Below are positions 36,761 to 46,569 of a stretch of 64,000 nt of DNA, piece by piece. Numbering within the stretch: position 1 is the stretch's first letter; each line of letters starts with the position of its first letter. Under the pieces are notes generated by a model, which was given only the letters and a program-made list of their open reading frames with translations, had not been told where the DNA came from and did not search any database. The DNA comes from Bordetella genomosp. 8 (lineage in GTDB: Bacteria; Pseudomonadota; Gammaproteobacteria; Burkholderiales; Burkholderiaceae_B), in NCBI RefSeq assembly GCF_002119685.1, contig NZ_CP021108.1:4588001-4652000 (forward strand), in the 5' to 3' direction. Position numbers and translations under genes: made by a program.

Positions 36761-37913
36761 GCGCCCCGGAAGTGTAGCCTTCCACGCGCTTGGGCTGCAT
36801 GCGTTCGAACAGCTTGATCAGGACCGGCACCACCGCCATGGAAACGGCCACCACCACGGAAATCAGGTCCCGGTGGGGCGCGGACAGCAGGCCGTTGTCC
36901 CAGGCTTCGTTGAACAAGGCGAAACCGAACTCGCCGCCCTGCGCCAGGGCGATGGCAAAGGGCATGCGGTGATAGGTCGGCAAGCCGGACATGCGGGCGA
37001 TGCCGTACAGGATAGCCCCCTTGACCACCAGCAAGGCCGCCACGCTGAACAGGATGAAGCGCCAATGTTCACGCACGACGTCCAGGTTCACGGACATGCC
37101 GATACCCAGGAAGAACAGGCCCAGCAGCAGCCCCTTGAACGGCTCGATGGAGGCCTCCATCGACTCCCGGTACTTGGATTTCGCCAGCAACACCCCTACC
37201 AGGAAACCGCCCAGGCCGGCGGACAGGCCCGCATAATCGAATAGCTGCGCCGAACCGATCACCACCAGCAAGGTCGCGGCGGTGAACAGTTCCCGCAGTT
37301 GCGCCCGTTCGGCCCAGCTGATCACACGCAGGCGGTAGCCGGCCAGCACGACCGCCACCGCCACCAGCGCGGACAGGAAGGACGGCGCGCGGGTCCCCCC
37401 GCCCCCTATGATGCCCAGCGCGATCAGCATGGGAATGGCCGCCATGTCCTGCAACAGCAATACGCCCAGCGCAGTCCGGCCCATGGGGGTCCGGCTCAGT
37501 TGCCGTTCGTCCAGCAGCCGCATCGCGACCGCCGTGGACGACAGCGCCACCGCGCAGCCGCAGATGATGGCGCCGGTCCAGGACATATCGATCAGGTGGC
37601 GCAGGATCAGGCCCATCAGCAGGGAAAGGACGCCGGCGCAGGACACCATCTGGAAAATGCCCACGCCGAAGACTTCCCGCCGCATGCCCCAGAGGCGCGA
37701 CGGCTCCAGCTCCAGGCCGATGACGAACAGCATCATCACCACGCCCCACTGGGAAATATCGACGATGGCGGGAACGTCGGTGACCAGCTTCAGCGCCGAT
37801 GGGCCGATGATGATGCCGGCCAGCAGATACCCCGGAATGGTCCCCAGTCCCAGCACCTGGGTAAGCGGCACGCAGATGACCGCGGACAACAGCAGGACAA
37901 CGATAAGTTCCAT
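36756..37913 (-). CDS. Kef-type cation:proton antiporter (CPA2), no RCK domain
   Basis: A 385-residue membrane protein with about 12-13 helices. GYLLAGIIIGPSALKLV near residue 30, SSTAVAMRLL in TM4-5 and GGFLVGVLLAKS later are signatures of the CPA2 Kef/Na+:H+ antiporters. The C-terminal nucleotide-sensing TrkA-N/RCK domain of KefB/KefC is absent, so it ends after the transmembrane part. The ATG at 37913 has AAGG upstream; a GTG six bases earlier is possible. It is likely to exchange potassium or sodium for protons at the inner membrane. Confidence 0.9.
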   Translation of the reverse strand: MELIVVLLLSAVICVPLTQVLGLGTIPGYLLAGIIIGPSALKLVTDVPAIVDISQWGVVMMLFVIGLELEPSRLWGMRREVFGVGIFQMVSCAGVLSLLMGLILRHLIDMSWTGAIICGCAVALSSTAVAMRLLDERQLSRTPMGRTALGVLLLQDMAAIPMLIALGIIGGGGTRAPSFLSALVAVAVVLAGYRLRVISWAERAQLRELFTAATLLVVIGSAQLFDYAGLSAGLGGFLVGVLLAKSKYRESMEASIEPFKGLLLGLFFLGIGMSVNLDVVREHWRFILFSVAALLVVKGAILYGIARMSGLPTYHRMPFAIALAQGGEFGFALFNEAWDNGLLSAPHRDLISVVVAVSMAVVPVLIKLFERMQPKRVEGYTSGAP

Positions 37914-38178
37914 GGCCACCTTGCCGGACAGAACACATATTCTGACAAGAAATTACGATAGCTGGAGTATCGCCGCCGGAGGTGAACACGGGGAGGAAAT
38001 TTGCTGGTAGAATAGTGGGCTTTGCTGCTCGCTGGACCTGTTTTCTTGCAGGATCAGGTTCCTAGAGCACTCACGGCGTCTGTTGACCACCCCGTGTCCT
38101 CGCCCCGGTCGTTGTCGATGCTTCCGCATCGGAACGCCCGCCAGGCAAGACCAGGGAGCCGCCGAGAGGAACGCACCA

Positions 38179-38269
<91 letters not shown>

Positions 38270-38761
38270 ATTTTTCGCCATATGGCGCCAAGCTCGGCCC
38301 GCAACCTCAAGAGCGCCGCAAGGCTTTTCCAGGTTTCGGTTGCCGGCGCCTGGCGGGCGCCGCTCAGCGCGCAATGGCGCCAACTGCCTAGCCTCGTTTA
38401 GTCCGTCAGTTCGCCCCCCAGATACGATCAACAACCTGACGCCCTCGCCTCCCTCGATGCGCGGCAGGACGGCGGACGCGCTTCATCCACTGACGCATCC
38501 ACAACAGCGCAGCGCTGTCACTGCGACGACTTCGATACCAGATCCTGGAGCCCGGCGGTCCGTAGCTCACGGCTCCAAGCAGACCCGATGCCGCTCGCAG
38601 CGAGTCGGCAATACAGACGGCGGTTTCCCCGGTCGAGAGACCATCCCGGCCCCGGAATGATTGATAAAAAAAACTGGGAGCTCGATCGAAAACAACCGTT
38701 TGTGCTGCTGAATCAGCGTTCATACCATGACAACCTGATCAACGCATGAGCGGGGGAAGAC
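38270..38761. other. 492-base gap after tRNA-Ser, no gene seen
   Basis: The stretch begins at the 3' end of the tRNA and runs to the hydantoinase gene. It has no convincing coding region. An A8 run occurs near 38667-38674. It marks the change from housekeeping genes to accessory catabolic genes. I did not find a copy of the tRNA 3' end that would mark an att site elsewhere in the window. Confidence 0.5.
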
Positions 38762-40891
38762 TTGCAAACCTCGAACGCAGGCCCGGGTGTTTTGCGCGTG
38801 GCCGTAGACATCGGCGGTACATTCACCGACGGCATCGCCGCATTGATGCCGTCGGGCCGCATGTGGGCCGGCAAGACGCCGACAACCCCAGACGACCCCG
38901 GCAAGGCAGTTTCCGAGGTGATCGAAGATTTACTGTGCCAGGTGCACGCCAGCCTCGGGGTCCAGGCACCGCCCCTGTTCGACGTCGTCCATGGCACGAC
39001 GCTGGTGACCAACACACTGATCGAGCGCAAGGGCGTGCCGACCGCCTTGGTCACGACAAGGGGGATGCGTGACGTCTTGACGCTCGCCCGCGAACAACGC
39101 TACGACATCTATGACCTGGATATCGTGCTGCCTGCACCGCTGGTGCCGAATCGGCATCGGATAGAAGTCGATGAACGGCTGGACGCCGATGGCAATGTAC
39201 TGGCGCCCTTGAACGAGAACGCAAAGCAGGCCCTCCTGCAAGCGCTTCGATCCATGGACGTGCAATCCGTGGCGGTCTCCTTCCTGCATTCGTACGTGAA
39301 CGATGCGCACGAACAGGAGGTCGCCAGATACCTGGAAAGCAGGCTGCCGGGCATGGCCGTTTCCATTTCCTCCGAACTCGCACGCGAGATCAATGAATTC
39401 GAACGCACCTCCACCGTGGCCGCGAATGCCTACGTGAAGCCGATCGTCGCACGATATCTGGAGGAACTCGAATCACGGATCGCAGCCATCAAGCCCAAGA
39501 CCCCGCTGCGTATCATGGTGTCCAGCGGAGGATTCACGTCCGCGCAGGCCGGCGCGCGCGCCCCTATCCAGTTGCTCGAATCCGGCCCTGCCGCCGGCGT
39601 GTTGTCGGCCGTGAACCTGGCACGCCAGCACGGCATGTCAGAAGTGCTTGCCTTCGACATGGGAGGTACCACGGCCAAGGCATGCGTCGTGCTGGACAGC
39701 ACCGCGCCGATCGCCCACAGCTTCGAATGCGCGCGCGTCGAACGCTTCAAGCGCGGATCTGGCCTCCCCATCCGCATTCCCAGCATCGAATTGATCGAGA
39801 TCGGTGCCGGTGGCGGTTCCATCGCGCACGCCAACTCGATGGGCCTGCTGAACGTTGGTCCGGAATCGTCGGGCTCGGTGCCCGGACCTGCCTGCTACGA
39901 CCGCGGCGGCCTTGAACCCACGGTAACCGATGCAGATCTGCTGCTGGGCTACCTGGACGCGGAACATTTCCTGGGCGGAACCATGAGACTCAGGCCCGAA
40001 TTGGCTGCGGCTGCCATGACGAGTCTGAGTGAACGGCTGGGCGTCGACGCTGACGCCGTTGCACGCGGCATCTACGACATGGTCAACGAAAACATGGCCA
40101 GCGCGGCGCGCATCCATATCGCGGAACAGGGCCATGACCCCCGCGAGTTCGCAATGGTCGCAACCGGCGGCGCCGGCCCTGTCCATGCCGTGGAAGTGGC
40201 CCGCCGATTGCGCATTCCGCAAGTGCTGATTCCCGTGGGCGCCGGCGCCGGCTCCTGCCTTGGGATGCTAGCCGCGCCGGCTCGCGCGGATCGGTCCTGG
40301 TCGCATCCTCAGTTGCTTGCGAACGTTGACTGGACCGACGTGGCCCAAAGAGCCCATTCATTGCGCGAGGATGCGAGTCGCGAGCTGGCCGCCGTTGGCG
40401 TGTCAACCAGCGAAGTCACCTGGCAGCTTGGTGCCGAAATTCGGTACTACGGCCAGGGTTACGTGGTCTCGGTCCAGTGCCCCTATCGCAATGATGAAGA
40501 TGTTGCATCCGCCCCCCTGTTAGCGGCTTTCGAGGACCAATACCGCAAGCTTTACGGTGCGCTGGTCGATGAGGCCGTGCCGGAAGTGCTGACGTGGCGT
40601 CTGACAGGTAGTGCGCATACTGCGCCTGTCCGGTTCGAATGGGGCGACAAGCGCACCGCACCCGCGGCGAAGAAACAAGCCCCACGCTGCAGCAGGTCCA
40701 TCTACGCGCCCGGAAAGGGACACAACGTGGATGCGCCCGTGTATGAGCGCTACGCGCTGCCGCCAGGCACCACGCTGGCCGGGCCGCTGATTCTCGAGGA
40801 ACGCGAGTCCACCATTGTCGTCGCGGTTCACGCCGACGTACTGATACTTGATGACCGTACGGTCAGCGTTTCGATCAAGGAGTTCCAATGA
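38762..40891 (+). CDS. hydantoinase/oxoprolinase subunit A
   Basis: A 709-residue ASKHA-fold ATPase. Residues about 13-22 (VDIGGTFTDG) are the nucleotide-binding motif, and ALVTTRGMRDVLTLAREQRYDIYDL and AFDMGGTTAK are standard HyuA/OplAH segments. It starts at TTG with GGGGGA seven bases upstream; a nearby ATG at 38746 is out of frame. With subunit B the family hydrolyses cyclic amides (N-methylhydantoin, 5-oxoproline) or carboxylates ketones such as acetophenone using ATP. Its stop overlaps the start of subunit B (ATGA), so the two are made together. Confidence 0.93.
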   Translation: MQTSNAGPGVLRVAVDIGGTFTDGIAALMPSGRMWAGKTPTTPDDPGKAVSEVIEDLLCQVHASLGVQAPPLFDVVHGTTLVTNTLIERKGVPTALVTTRGMRDVLTLAREQRYDIYDLDIVLPAPLVPNRHRIEVDERLDADGNVLAPLNENAKQALLQALRSMDVQSVAVSFLHSYVNDAHEQEVARYLESRLPGMAVSISSELAREINEFERTSTVAANAYVKPIVARYLEELESRIAAIKPKTPLRIMVSSGGFTSAQAGARAPIQLLESGPAAGVLSAVNLARQHGMSEVLAFDMGGTTAKACVVLDSTAPIAHSFECARVERFKRGSGLPIRIPSIELIEIGAGGGSIAHANSMGLLNVGPESSGSVPGPACYDRGGLEPTVTDADLLLGYLDAEHFLGGTMRLRPELAAAAMTSLSERLGVDADAVARGIYDMVNENMASAARIHIAEQGHDPREFAMVATGGAGPVHAVEVARRLRIPQVLIPVGAGAGSCLGMLAAPARADRSWSHPQLLANVDWTDVAQRAHSLREDASRELAAVGVSTSEVTWQLGAEIRYYGQGYVVSVQCPYRNDEDVASAPLLAAFEDQYRKLYGALVDEAVPEVLTWRLTGSAHTAPVRFEWGDKRTAPAAKKQAPRCSRSIYAPGKGHNVDAPVYERYALPPGTTLAGPLILEERESTIVVAVHADVLILDDRTVSVSIKEFQ

Positions 40892-42450
40892 ACGCGCCCG
40901 CCATTGCCAGAGCCACCAAGACGGAGTTCGACGCCATCGAACTCGAGATTCTCTGGAAGCGCCTGGTTGGTATCGTCGACGAGGCCGCCGCCGCGTTTGT
41001 GCGCACCTGCTTTTCCACCCTGGTGCGTGATGCGAACGACTTCGCCGTAGTCCTGACCGACGCCAAGGGACGTGCCCTGGCACAGTCCAGCATCAGCCTG
41101 CCGGGTTTCATCGCTTGCGCGCCGGCCGCCGTGCGCCATTTCCTGGAGAAGTTCCCGCCCGAAACGATGCATCCAGGCGACGTCTACATCACCAACGACC
41201 CCTGGAAGGCAACGGGTCACATCCATGACGTGACGACTGCCACCCCGATCTTTCACCGGAACAAACTGGTGGCGTTTGCCGCGGCGGTGTCGCATCTGCC
41301 CGATATCGGCGGGCGCCTGCGCAGCAACAGCTGCCGGGAGATCTACGAAGAGGGCCTGCAGATACCACTGATGAAACTGGTCAGTGCCGGACAGGTGAAC
41401 CAGGGTCTGGTCGAAATCATTCGACAGAACATCCGCGTCCCTGAACAAGGGCTAGGGGACATCTGGGCACAGGTCGCCGCCGGCCGGATGATGGTGGCTC
41501 GCCTTCAGGGGCTGCTGGATGCGGTCGACCTGGAAAGCCTGGGCACTGCGATCCGAGCCCGTTCAGAGACCGCCATGCGGGAGGCGATAGCGCGGATTCC
41601 TGATGGCGTCTATCGATCCGTGGTAGAGCACGACGGGGTGGAGGACACCATACGGATCGCACTGACGCTGACCGTCGATGGCGATCGCATCGACGCAAAC
41701 TATGAAGGTACCAGCCCGCAAATTGCCCGATCGCTGAATACACCGCAGATCTTCGTGCGTTCATATACCGCATTCGGTTTGAAAGCGCTGTTGTGCCCCG
41801 ACGTACCCAATAATGACGGAAGCCTGGCACCGCTGACCACGCGCGCGCCCCTGGGCTGTCTGCTGAACCCTGTGTTTCCGGCCGCCACCGGAGGCCGTGC
41901 AGCCATAGGGCATCTGCTGCCCGGCGCAGTGTTCCAGGCGTTGGCAGAAGTACTTCCCGAGCGCGTCTGGGCGCCGGGCTCGCCAAACTCATCGATCACC
42001 ATGGCTGGCGAGTATCGGGGCAAGCGTTACGCCGGGGTCAGCTTCATTACTGCCGGGCAAGGTGCGAATGCTCGACGCAACGGCTACTCGGCGCTTGCGT
42101 TCCCCGCCAACCCGGGCAACACCCCCGTCGAAGTGCTGGAATCGCAAATGCCGATACGCGTATTGCGGCGCGGCTTGCGAGCAGGAAGCGGCGGCACCGG
42201 GCGGCACGTCGGAGGGGATGGCATCACTTTCGAGTATGAGATCCTGCCCGATGCTCCCGATGTAATCGCATCATTCCTGATGACAAAAATGAAGTCCGCA
42301 CCGCAGGGCGTAAAGGGCGGCGGGTCGGGCAAGCCGTGCCGATTGTTGGTCAATGACGAACCGATTGATCCCACAGAGCCACGCATTCTCAAGGCGGGAG
42401 ACCGCGTACTCGTAGAAACCGCAGGGGGCGGAGCATATGGAAAAGCATAG
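40888..42450 (+). CDS. hydantoinase/oxoprolinase subunit B
   Basis: A 520-residue HyuB protein, the partner of subunit A. It begins with the conserved IELEILWKRLVGIVDEAAAAFVRT region and contains HPGDVYITNDPWKATGHIHDV and GVKGGGSGKP, both family signatures. The length matches. It overlaps subunit A by four bases and the downstream Bug gene by fourteen. Together they suggest uptake and ATP-driven opening or carboxylation of a cyclic or carbonyl compound. The substrate cannot be fixed from sequence. Confidence 0.93.
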   Translation: MNAPAIARATKTEFDAIELEILWKRLVGIVDEAAAAFVRTCFSTLVRDANDFAVVLTDAKGRALAQSSISLPGFIACAPAAVRHFLEKFPPETMHPGDVYITNDPWKATGHIHDVTTATPIFHRNKLVAFAAAVSHLPDIGGRLRSNSCREIYEEGLQIPLMKLVSAGQVNQGLVEIIRQNIRVPEQGLGDIWAQVAAGRMMVARLQGLLDAVDLESLGTAIRARSETAMREAIARIPDGVYRSVVEHDGVEDTIRIALTLTVDGDRIDANYEGTSPQIARSLNTPQIFVRSYTAFGLKALLCPDVPNNDGSLAPLTTRAPLGCLLNPVFPAATGGRAAIGHLLPGAVFQALAEVLPERVWAPGSPNSSITMAGEYRGKRYAGVSFITAGQGANARRNGYSALAFPANPGNTPVEVLESQMPIRVLRRGLRAGSGGTGRHVGGDGITFEYEILPDAPDVIASFLMTKMKSAPQGVKGGGSGKPCRLLVNDEPIDPTEPRILKAGDRVLVETAGGGAYGKA

Positions 42451-43465
42451 ATGGCACTTGCGCATCACCCGGATCGCGGTCGCAGCGTGGACGACAATGA
42501 CGGCGGTGGCGTATGCCGCGGATGTTCCGTCGTCCAAAGACGCAAGCGACGATGGGGCACAGATAACGACGTATCCCAACCAGCCGATCCGCATTATCGT
42601 GCCATATGCCGCTGGCGGCCTGCCCGATATGATTGCCAGGCTTCTCGGGAGCGACCTGACCTCGCGGCTGGGGCAGCCCTTCATCATCGAGAACCGGCCC
42701 GGTGCGAACGGCACAATCGGCACAGGCCTGCTGGCCCGCTCCAAGCCTGACGGCTACACGCTGGGTGTCGTCGCCAGCTCGCATGTGTTCGGGCGCGCCT
42801 TGATGCCTCATTTGCCCTACGACCCGATCAAGGACTTCGCGCCCATTACCATGGCGGTCACCACGCCGATCGTATTGACAGCGTCCGGCACGCTTCCGGT
42901 GACGACGCTGGCTGACTTCATCCAATATGCGAAAGAACGACCTGGACAGCTGACTTTTGCCTCAGCGGGAACCGGCAGCAATACCCATGTGTACGGCCGC
43001 TGGTTCACCGACATGGCAAATATCCAGATGGTGCACATCCCTTACAAGGGAGCCGCGCCAGCGCATGTCGACCTGATTGCGGGCAGGGTCGCGCTCTCCT
43101 TCGACACACTCGCCGCCGCACAACCCTACATCGACAGCGGAAAGCTCAAGCTGCTGGCAGTCGGCGGTGATGCACGGCTACCGGAATATCCTCAGGTACC
43201 AACCGTCAAGGAGTCCGGTTACCCCAAGTTTGAGGCACAGTCATGGAGCGCCGTGCTTGCTCCGGCGGGCACGCCCCCCGCGATAGTGGAAAAACTCAAT
43301 CGCGCCATCGTTGCCGCCCTGCAGACGCCCGAAATCAAAGAGAAGTTGACGTTGGCAGGCGCCCAGGTTGTCGCAGATTCGCCGGAACAGGCCAAGGAAA
43401 CGTTGGTTCGGGACGAACAGCGCCTCGGAGCCTTGATAAAGTCGATGAACATCACGCTCGAGTGA
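42437..43465 (+). CDS. Bug family tripartite tricarboxylate transporter substrate-binding protein
   Basis: A 342-residue exported receptor. The signal peptide spans about residues 1-28 (cut after YAA-D or nearby), and an acidic linker DVPSSKDASDDGAQ precedes the Bug start YPNQPIRIIVPYAAGG. IIENRPGANGTIG follows. It starts inside the last 14 bases of hydantoinase subunit B, so it is translationally coupled to it. It probably captures the compound processed by the hydantoinase pair. The acidic linker makes it longer than the other four receptors. Confidence 0.93.
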   Translation: MEKHRWHLRITRIAVAAWTTMTAVAYAADVPSSKDASDDGAQITTYPNQPIRIIVPYAAGGLPDMIARLLGSDLTSRLGQPFIIENRPGANGTIGTGLLARSKPDGYTLGVVASSHVFGRALMPHLPYDPIKDFAPITMAVTTPIVLTASGTLPVTTLADFIQYAKERPGQLTFASAGTGSNTHVYGRWFTDMANIQMVHIPYKGAAPAHVDLIAGRVALSFDTLAAAQPYIDSGKLKLLAVGGDARLPEYPQVPTVKESGYPKFEAQSWSAVLAPAGTPPAIVEKLNRAIVAALQTPEIKEKLTLAGAQVVADSPEQAKETLVRDEQRLGALIKSMNITLE

Positions 43466-43547
43466 ATTTTTTCCGGGGCGGGGGCGGGTGGGGGTCACGT
43501 GTAGAATTTCGGTCATCATCGACACGTACTCATTGTGAGGTGCTGTC

Positions 43548-44501
43548 TTGAAGAACCTGTCCCTGCGCCATCTGCGGTGTTTCGTCGCGGTGGCGGAAAC
43601 CGGCTCATTTACGCAGGCAGCGGCGCGGCTCTTCCAGACGCAGTCGGCCCTTACCGCGACCATCTCGCAGTTCGAGGAAGCGGTGGGCATGAAATTGTTC
43701 ACGCGCAATACACGGCGGGTAGAGATGACTCCAGACGCCACTCGATTCAAGCCCATCGCCGAACGCTTATTGCGCGATTTCGAATCTGCCGTCGGTGACT
43801 TGCACGCAATTGCCACCGGGCAGAAAGGGCATATCTCGGTTGCCGCGGTGCCCTCCGTGATGGTGTTGTTCCTGATGCCGGCCCTTGCGGAGTTCCGTCG
43901 AGAGCATCCCGACATTACCGTCAGCGTGCGCGACGGCGGCTCGCGTCAGATCGAGCAGAACGTGCTCGGCGGCGAGGTCGACTTCGGGCTGTGCCGGCGA
44001 ACGCACTCCTATCCCGAACTGGACTATGTGCCGATACTGCGCGACCGGTTTGGCGTCATCTACCTGGACGATCATCCGCTTGCCCGGATCAAACGCCCCT
44101 TGAAATGGACCGACCTTGCCGGCCAGGATTACGTCGCGTTGGAAAATGAAGTCACGGAAGACGTGGGCCCCGCGACCTATCCTGAGCTCGAACTGACCAA
44201 CACGCTGAATCTGCGCGACCGGGCATCCAGTGTTACGTCACTGTATGCAATGCTGGGACTTGGCGGCCGCTTGTCGGTGCTTCCCTTGCTGACCGCCCGC
44301 GCAGGCCCGCTGGCTGATTACAACTTCCGCATCCTGAATGGCCCGTCCATCAGTCGCGAGCTCTGTCTCGTCACTCGGCACGTTCGATCATTTTCGCCCA
44401 ACACGCGCCGCATCCTGGACGCCGTGATGCGTTCCATCCGCATCAAAGGCTGCATCGACGGGCTGGAAGTCATGGCCGCCGACCGAGCCGACGGTCCTTA
44501 G
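43548..44501 (+). CDS. LysR family transcriptional regulator
   Basis: A 317-residue regulator starting at TTG with GTGAGG upstream. The HTH reads GSFTQAAARLFQTQSALTATIS, the wing LFTRNTRRVEMT. The effector part has the GLCRRTHSYPELDY region and a weakly basic C-terminus. It lies 82 bases after the Bug gene on the same strand, an unusual place for a LysR regulator, which commonly is divergent. It is likely to be the regulator of the hydantoinase operon. Confidence 0.9.
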   Translation: MKNLSLRHLRCFVAVAETGSFTQAAARLFQTQSALTATISQFEEAVGMKLFTRNTRRVEMTPDATRFKPIAERLLRDFESAVGDLHAIATGQKGHISVAAVPSVMVLFLMPALAEFRREHPDITVSVRDGGSRQIEQNVLGGEVDFGLCRRTHSYPELDYVPILRDRFGVIYLDDHPLARIKRPLKWTDLAGQDYVALENEVTEDVGPATYPELELTNTLNLRDRASSVTSLYAMLGLGGRLSVLPLLTARAGPLADYNFRILNGPSISRELCLVTRHVRSFSPNTRRILDAVMRSIRIKGCIDGLEVMAADRADGP

Positions 44502-44664
44502 GACATCGCCATTGCTTGATCGGTGCATCCTTGGTCCCGTACTTCGGAAGGCTTCCTGCTGGGCTGCAGGCTACTCATTTTTTTGATCAATGCATCGAAA
44601 TTAGTCACTGGCAGGAATTGCAAGGCGCGCTTAGCATCTGCCGCTCGATACCCGGAGCAGATCA

Positions 44665-45318
44665 TTGGAACACCGTTCAAACCAAGCAACCGCGGTGCGG
44701 TTCATCCAGGCTATTCAAACCACTTTCCCGCCGCATCGGTTGCAAAGTGAATGTTGCGAACTCGATGGATGGTCATGGACGGAAGGCTTCCAGCGCAGGG
44801 TCAAGGCCGTCGCGTGCAGCACACTTGCCGGAATCTGCATCACGCTGACGCAACCCGCCTGGAGCGCGGGGAAGAACATTATCGAAATGCCCAAACTGTC
44901 TTGGCGCATGGCCTTGAGCATGGCGTCTGAGGCCGTAGCCGTCTGCCAGGACCGCGGCATCTCCGTGACCGCCACCGTCATCGACTCCGCAGGACTACGG
45001 CAAGCGGTCGTGAAAGGAGACAGTGTGGGTCCGCATTCGTTGTCGCTGTCTTATCGCAAGGCCTTCACCGCATTCGCCGTAGCGGACGCCCTTGAAGTTA
45101 ACACTACCAGCGAGATATTGAAGACCGGCAAGATGAACGCCGGCAGTCCCGCGCTCAACACGGATCCCGACCTTATCTTCCTGGCGGGCGGCGTTGCCAT
45201 CCACGGCCACGGAAAGACGCTGCTTGGGGCTATAGGGGTCTCTGGCGCGCCAAGCGGTTTGACCGACGAAGGCTGCGCCGCGGCCGCGTTGGCGAAGTAC
45301 CAGTCGGAGATCGACTGA
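44665..45318 (+). CDS. GlcG/HbpS-like (DUF336) exported protein
   Basis: A 217-residue reading from a TTG at 44665; the true start may be downstream (TTG 44740), because a signal peptide-like stretch VKAVACSTLAGICITLTQPAWSA begins only near residue 46. The mature part is a clear GlcG/HbpS domain: ISVTATVIDSAGLRQAVVKGD, then KAFTAFAVADA and FLAGGVAIHGHGKTLLGAIGVSGA. HbpS members bind heme or degradation products, GlcG is in the glycolate operon. Here it closes the hydantoinase cluster and might bind a pathway compound in the periplasm. Confidence 0.75.
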   Translation: MEHRSNQATAVRFIQAIQTTFPPHRLQSECCELDGWSWTEGFQRRVKAVACSTLAGICITLTQPAWSAGKNIIEMPKLSWRMALSMASEAVAVCQDRGISVTATVIDSAGLRQAVVKGDSVGPHSLSLSYRKAFTAFAVADALEVNTTSEILKTGKMNAGSPALNTDPDLIFLAGGVAIHGHGKTLLGAIGVSGAPSGLTDEGCAAAALAKYQSEID

Positions 45319-45525
45319 GCCGCTACGGCACCGCCCCGCACCGCGAGCGATCATCCTCTCAAGCCTGGATCAAGTTTGGTGGAAACCGCTCATGACGCCT
45401 GGTTTGCATGAACAAAGGTAGCCACCGACGGATGATATGCTTTGATATAGATGGGCAGTAAACATTGGCTGCCCACAAGGCGCAGCCCCCAAAAGGCCCT
45501 GCCCTTCTTTTCGAGGAACCGCCTG

Positions 45526-46017
45526 ATGAAATTTATCGCCTTCGGGTTTTGGATTTTGCTTGCCGCTCCCTTTACGGTTCATGCGCAGTGCGCGCCCGGC
45601 ATCCCGGGTGCCGGCAATCCGGGATGTATCCCGCCCACGATGCAGAACTCGCCCTACAACCAGGGCATGGATGCCCCGTCGCCTCCGCCGCCTGTCTGGC
45701 GCGAAACCTGGGGGGCCATCGCCATAGACATGAACGTCGGCCGGGCGGGCATGTCGGATACGGAAATGAGCAAGGACTCCGCTATCTCGGTCGCGCTGGC
45801 CCGATGCAAAAGCGCGGGCGGTAGCCAATGCGAGATCAAGACCACGTACCACAACCAGTGCGTCGCCCTCGCCCAGCAAAAAGGCGGCGGGGATGTCGTG
45901 ACCTTTACCGGGCCGGACAAAAGCCGGGCCGAGTTGCAGTCCGTGGAGAGATGTGGGGGCAAGGCGCGCTGCGCCGTCGTCTACAGCGCCTGCAGCGATG
46001 CCGTCCGAGTGCAATGA
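45526..46017 (+). CDS. DUF4189 exported protein, copy 1 of 3
   Basis: A 163-residue protein. MKFIAFGFWILLAAPFTVHA is the signal peptide (cut before QCAPG). The mature part starts CAPGIPGAGNPGCIPP, a proline/glycine linker, then WRETWGAIAIDMN and a cysteine-rich core with CEIKTTYHNQCVALA and CGGKARCAVVYSAC, the DUF4189 pattern. Six or more cysteines in the mature part suggest disulfides in the periplasm. It is the first of three tandem paralogues that share the start, the GAGNPGC block and the end SDAVRVQ. The family has no established function. Confidence 0.85.
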   Translation: MKFIAFGFWILLAAPFTVHAQCAPGIPGAGNPGCIPPTMQNSPYNQGMDAPSPPPPVWRETWGAIAIDMNVGRAGMSDTEMSKDSAISVALARCKSAGGSQCEIKTTYHNQCVALAQQKGGGDVVTFTGPDKSRAELQSVERCGGKARCAVVYSACSDAVRVQ

Positions 46018-46042
46018 CTTCATCATGACCATGCGAAAGAAA
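45991..46042. repeat. direct repeat at DUF4189 gene junction, copy 1
   Basis: A 52-base junction segment covering the end of copy 1 (from GCAGCGATGCCGTCC) through the start of copy 2 (GACCATGCGAAAGAAA). It is nearly identical to 46517-46569 and partly to 47047-47073. It records tandem duplication of the whole gene with its junction. Confidence 0.85.
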
Positions 46043-46543
46043 ATCCCATCCATCGCCTTCGGGCTTTGGCTGTTGCTCGCCGCTCCCTTGATGGCTCATG
46101 CACAGTGCGCACCGGGTATTCCTGGCGCGGGAAATCCTGGTTGTATTCCTCCCTCGGCCCCCAATTCTCCCTATAACCAGGGTGGCGGCGCCTCCGCTTC
46201 GTCGCCAACCCCGCCGCCCGTGTGGCGAGACAGTTGGGGAGCCATTGCCATGGACCCTAACACCGCGCAGTCTGGTACGGTGACTGGCCTGCCGGACAAG
46301 CAGGCGGCGACACGCGCAGCGCTCGATCAATGCCGTCGAAACGGAGGACGGGCGTGTCAGATCCTCGTGTCGTACTACAACCAATGCGCCGCCGTGGCCC
46401 AACGCCCGGGTGGAGGGCCGGTTTCCGTCGCCCACGCCGCCGAAGAAAAAGATGCCGGCGATTTGGCGGTGAACGCATGTGGCGGAAAGTCCGCATGCGT
46501 GGTCGTTTATAGTGCCTGCAGCGACGCCGTCCGAGTGCAATGA
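46025..46543 (+). CDS. DUF4189 exported protein, copy 2 of 3
   Basis: A 172-residue protein starting at ATG 46025 (MTMRKKIPSIAFGLW). The signal peptide ends after MAHA, and the mature part QCAPGIPGAGNPGCIPPSAPNSPYNQGG parallels copy 1. An additional serine/proline stretch ASASSPTPP separates linker and core. The core WRDSWGAIAMDPN, CQILVSYYNQCAAVA and CGGKSACVVVYSAC matches copy 1. It begins eight bases after copy 1 stops and overlaps copy 3 by four bases, so translation is coupled through the cluster. Confidence 0.85.
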   Translation: MTMRKKIPSIAFGLWLLLAAPLMAHAQCAPGIPGAGNPGCIPPSAPNSPYNQGGGASASSPTPPPVWRDSWGAIAMDPNTAQSGTVTGLPDKQAATRAALDQCRRNGGRACQILVSYYNQCAAVAQRPGGGPVSVAHAAEEKDAGDLAVNACGGKSACVVVYSACSDAVRVQ

Positions 46544-46569
46544 CTTTCATCATGACCATACGAAAGAAA
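46517..46569. repeat. direct repeat at DUF4189 gene junction, copy 2
   Basis: A 53-base segment nearly identical to 45991-46042. It covers the end of copy 2 and the start of copy 3, with one extra T after TGACTT. That single-base change shifts which upstream ATG is in frame, so the copies have slightly different start regions. Confidence 0.85.
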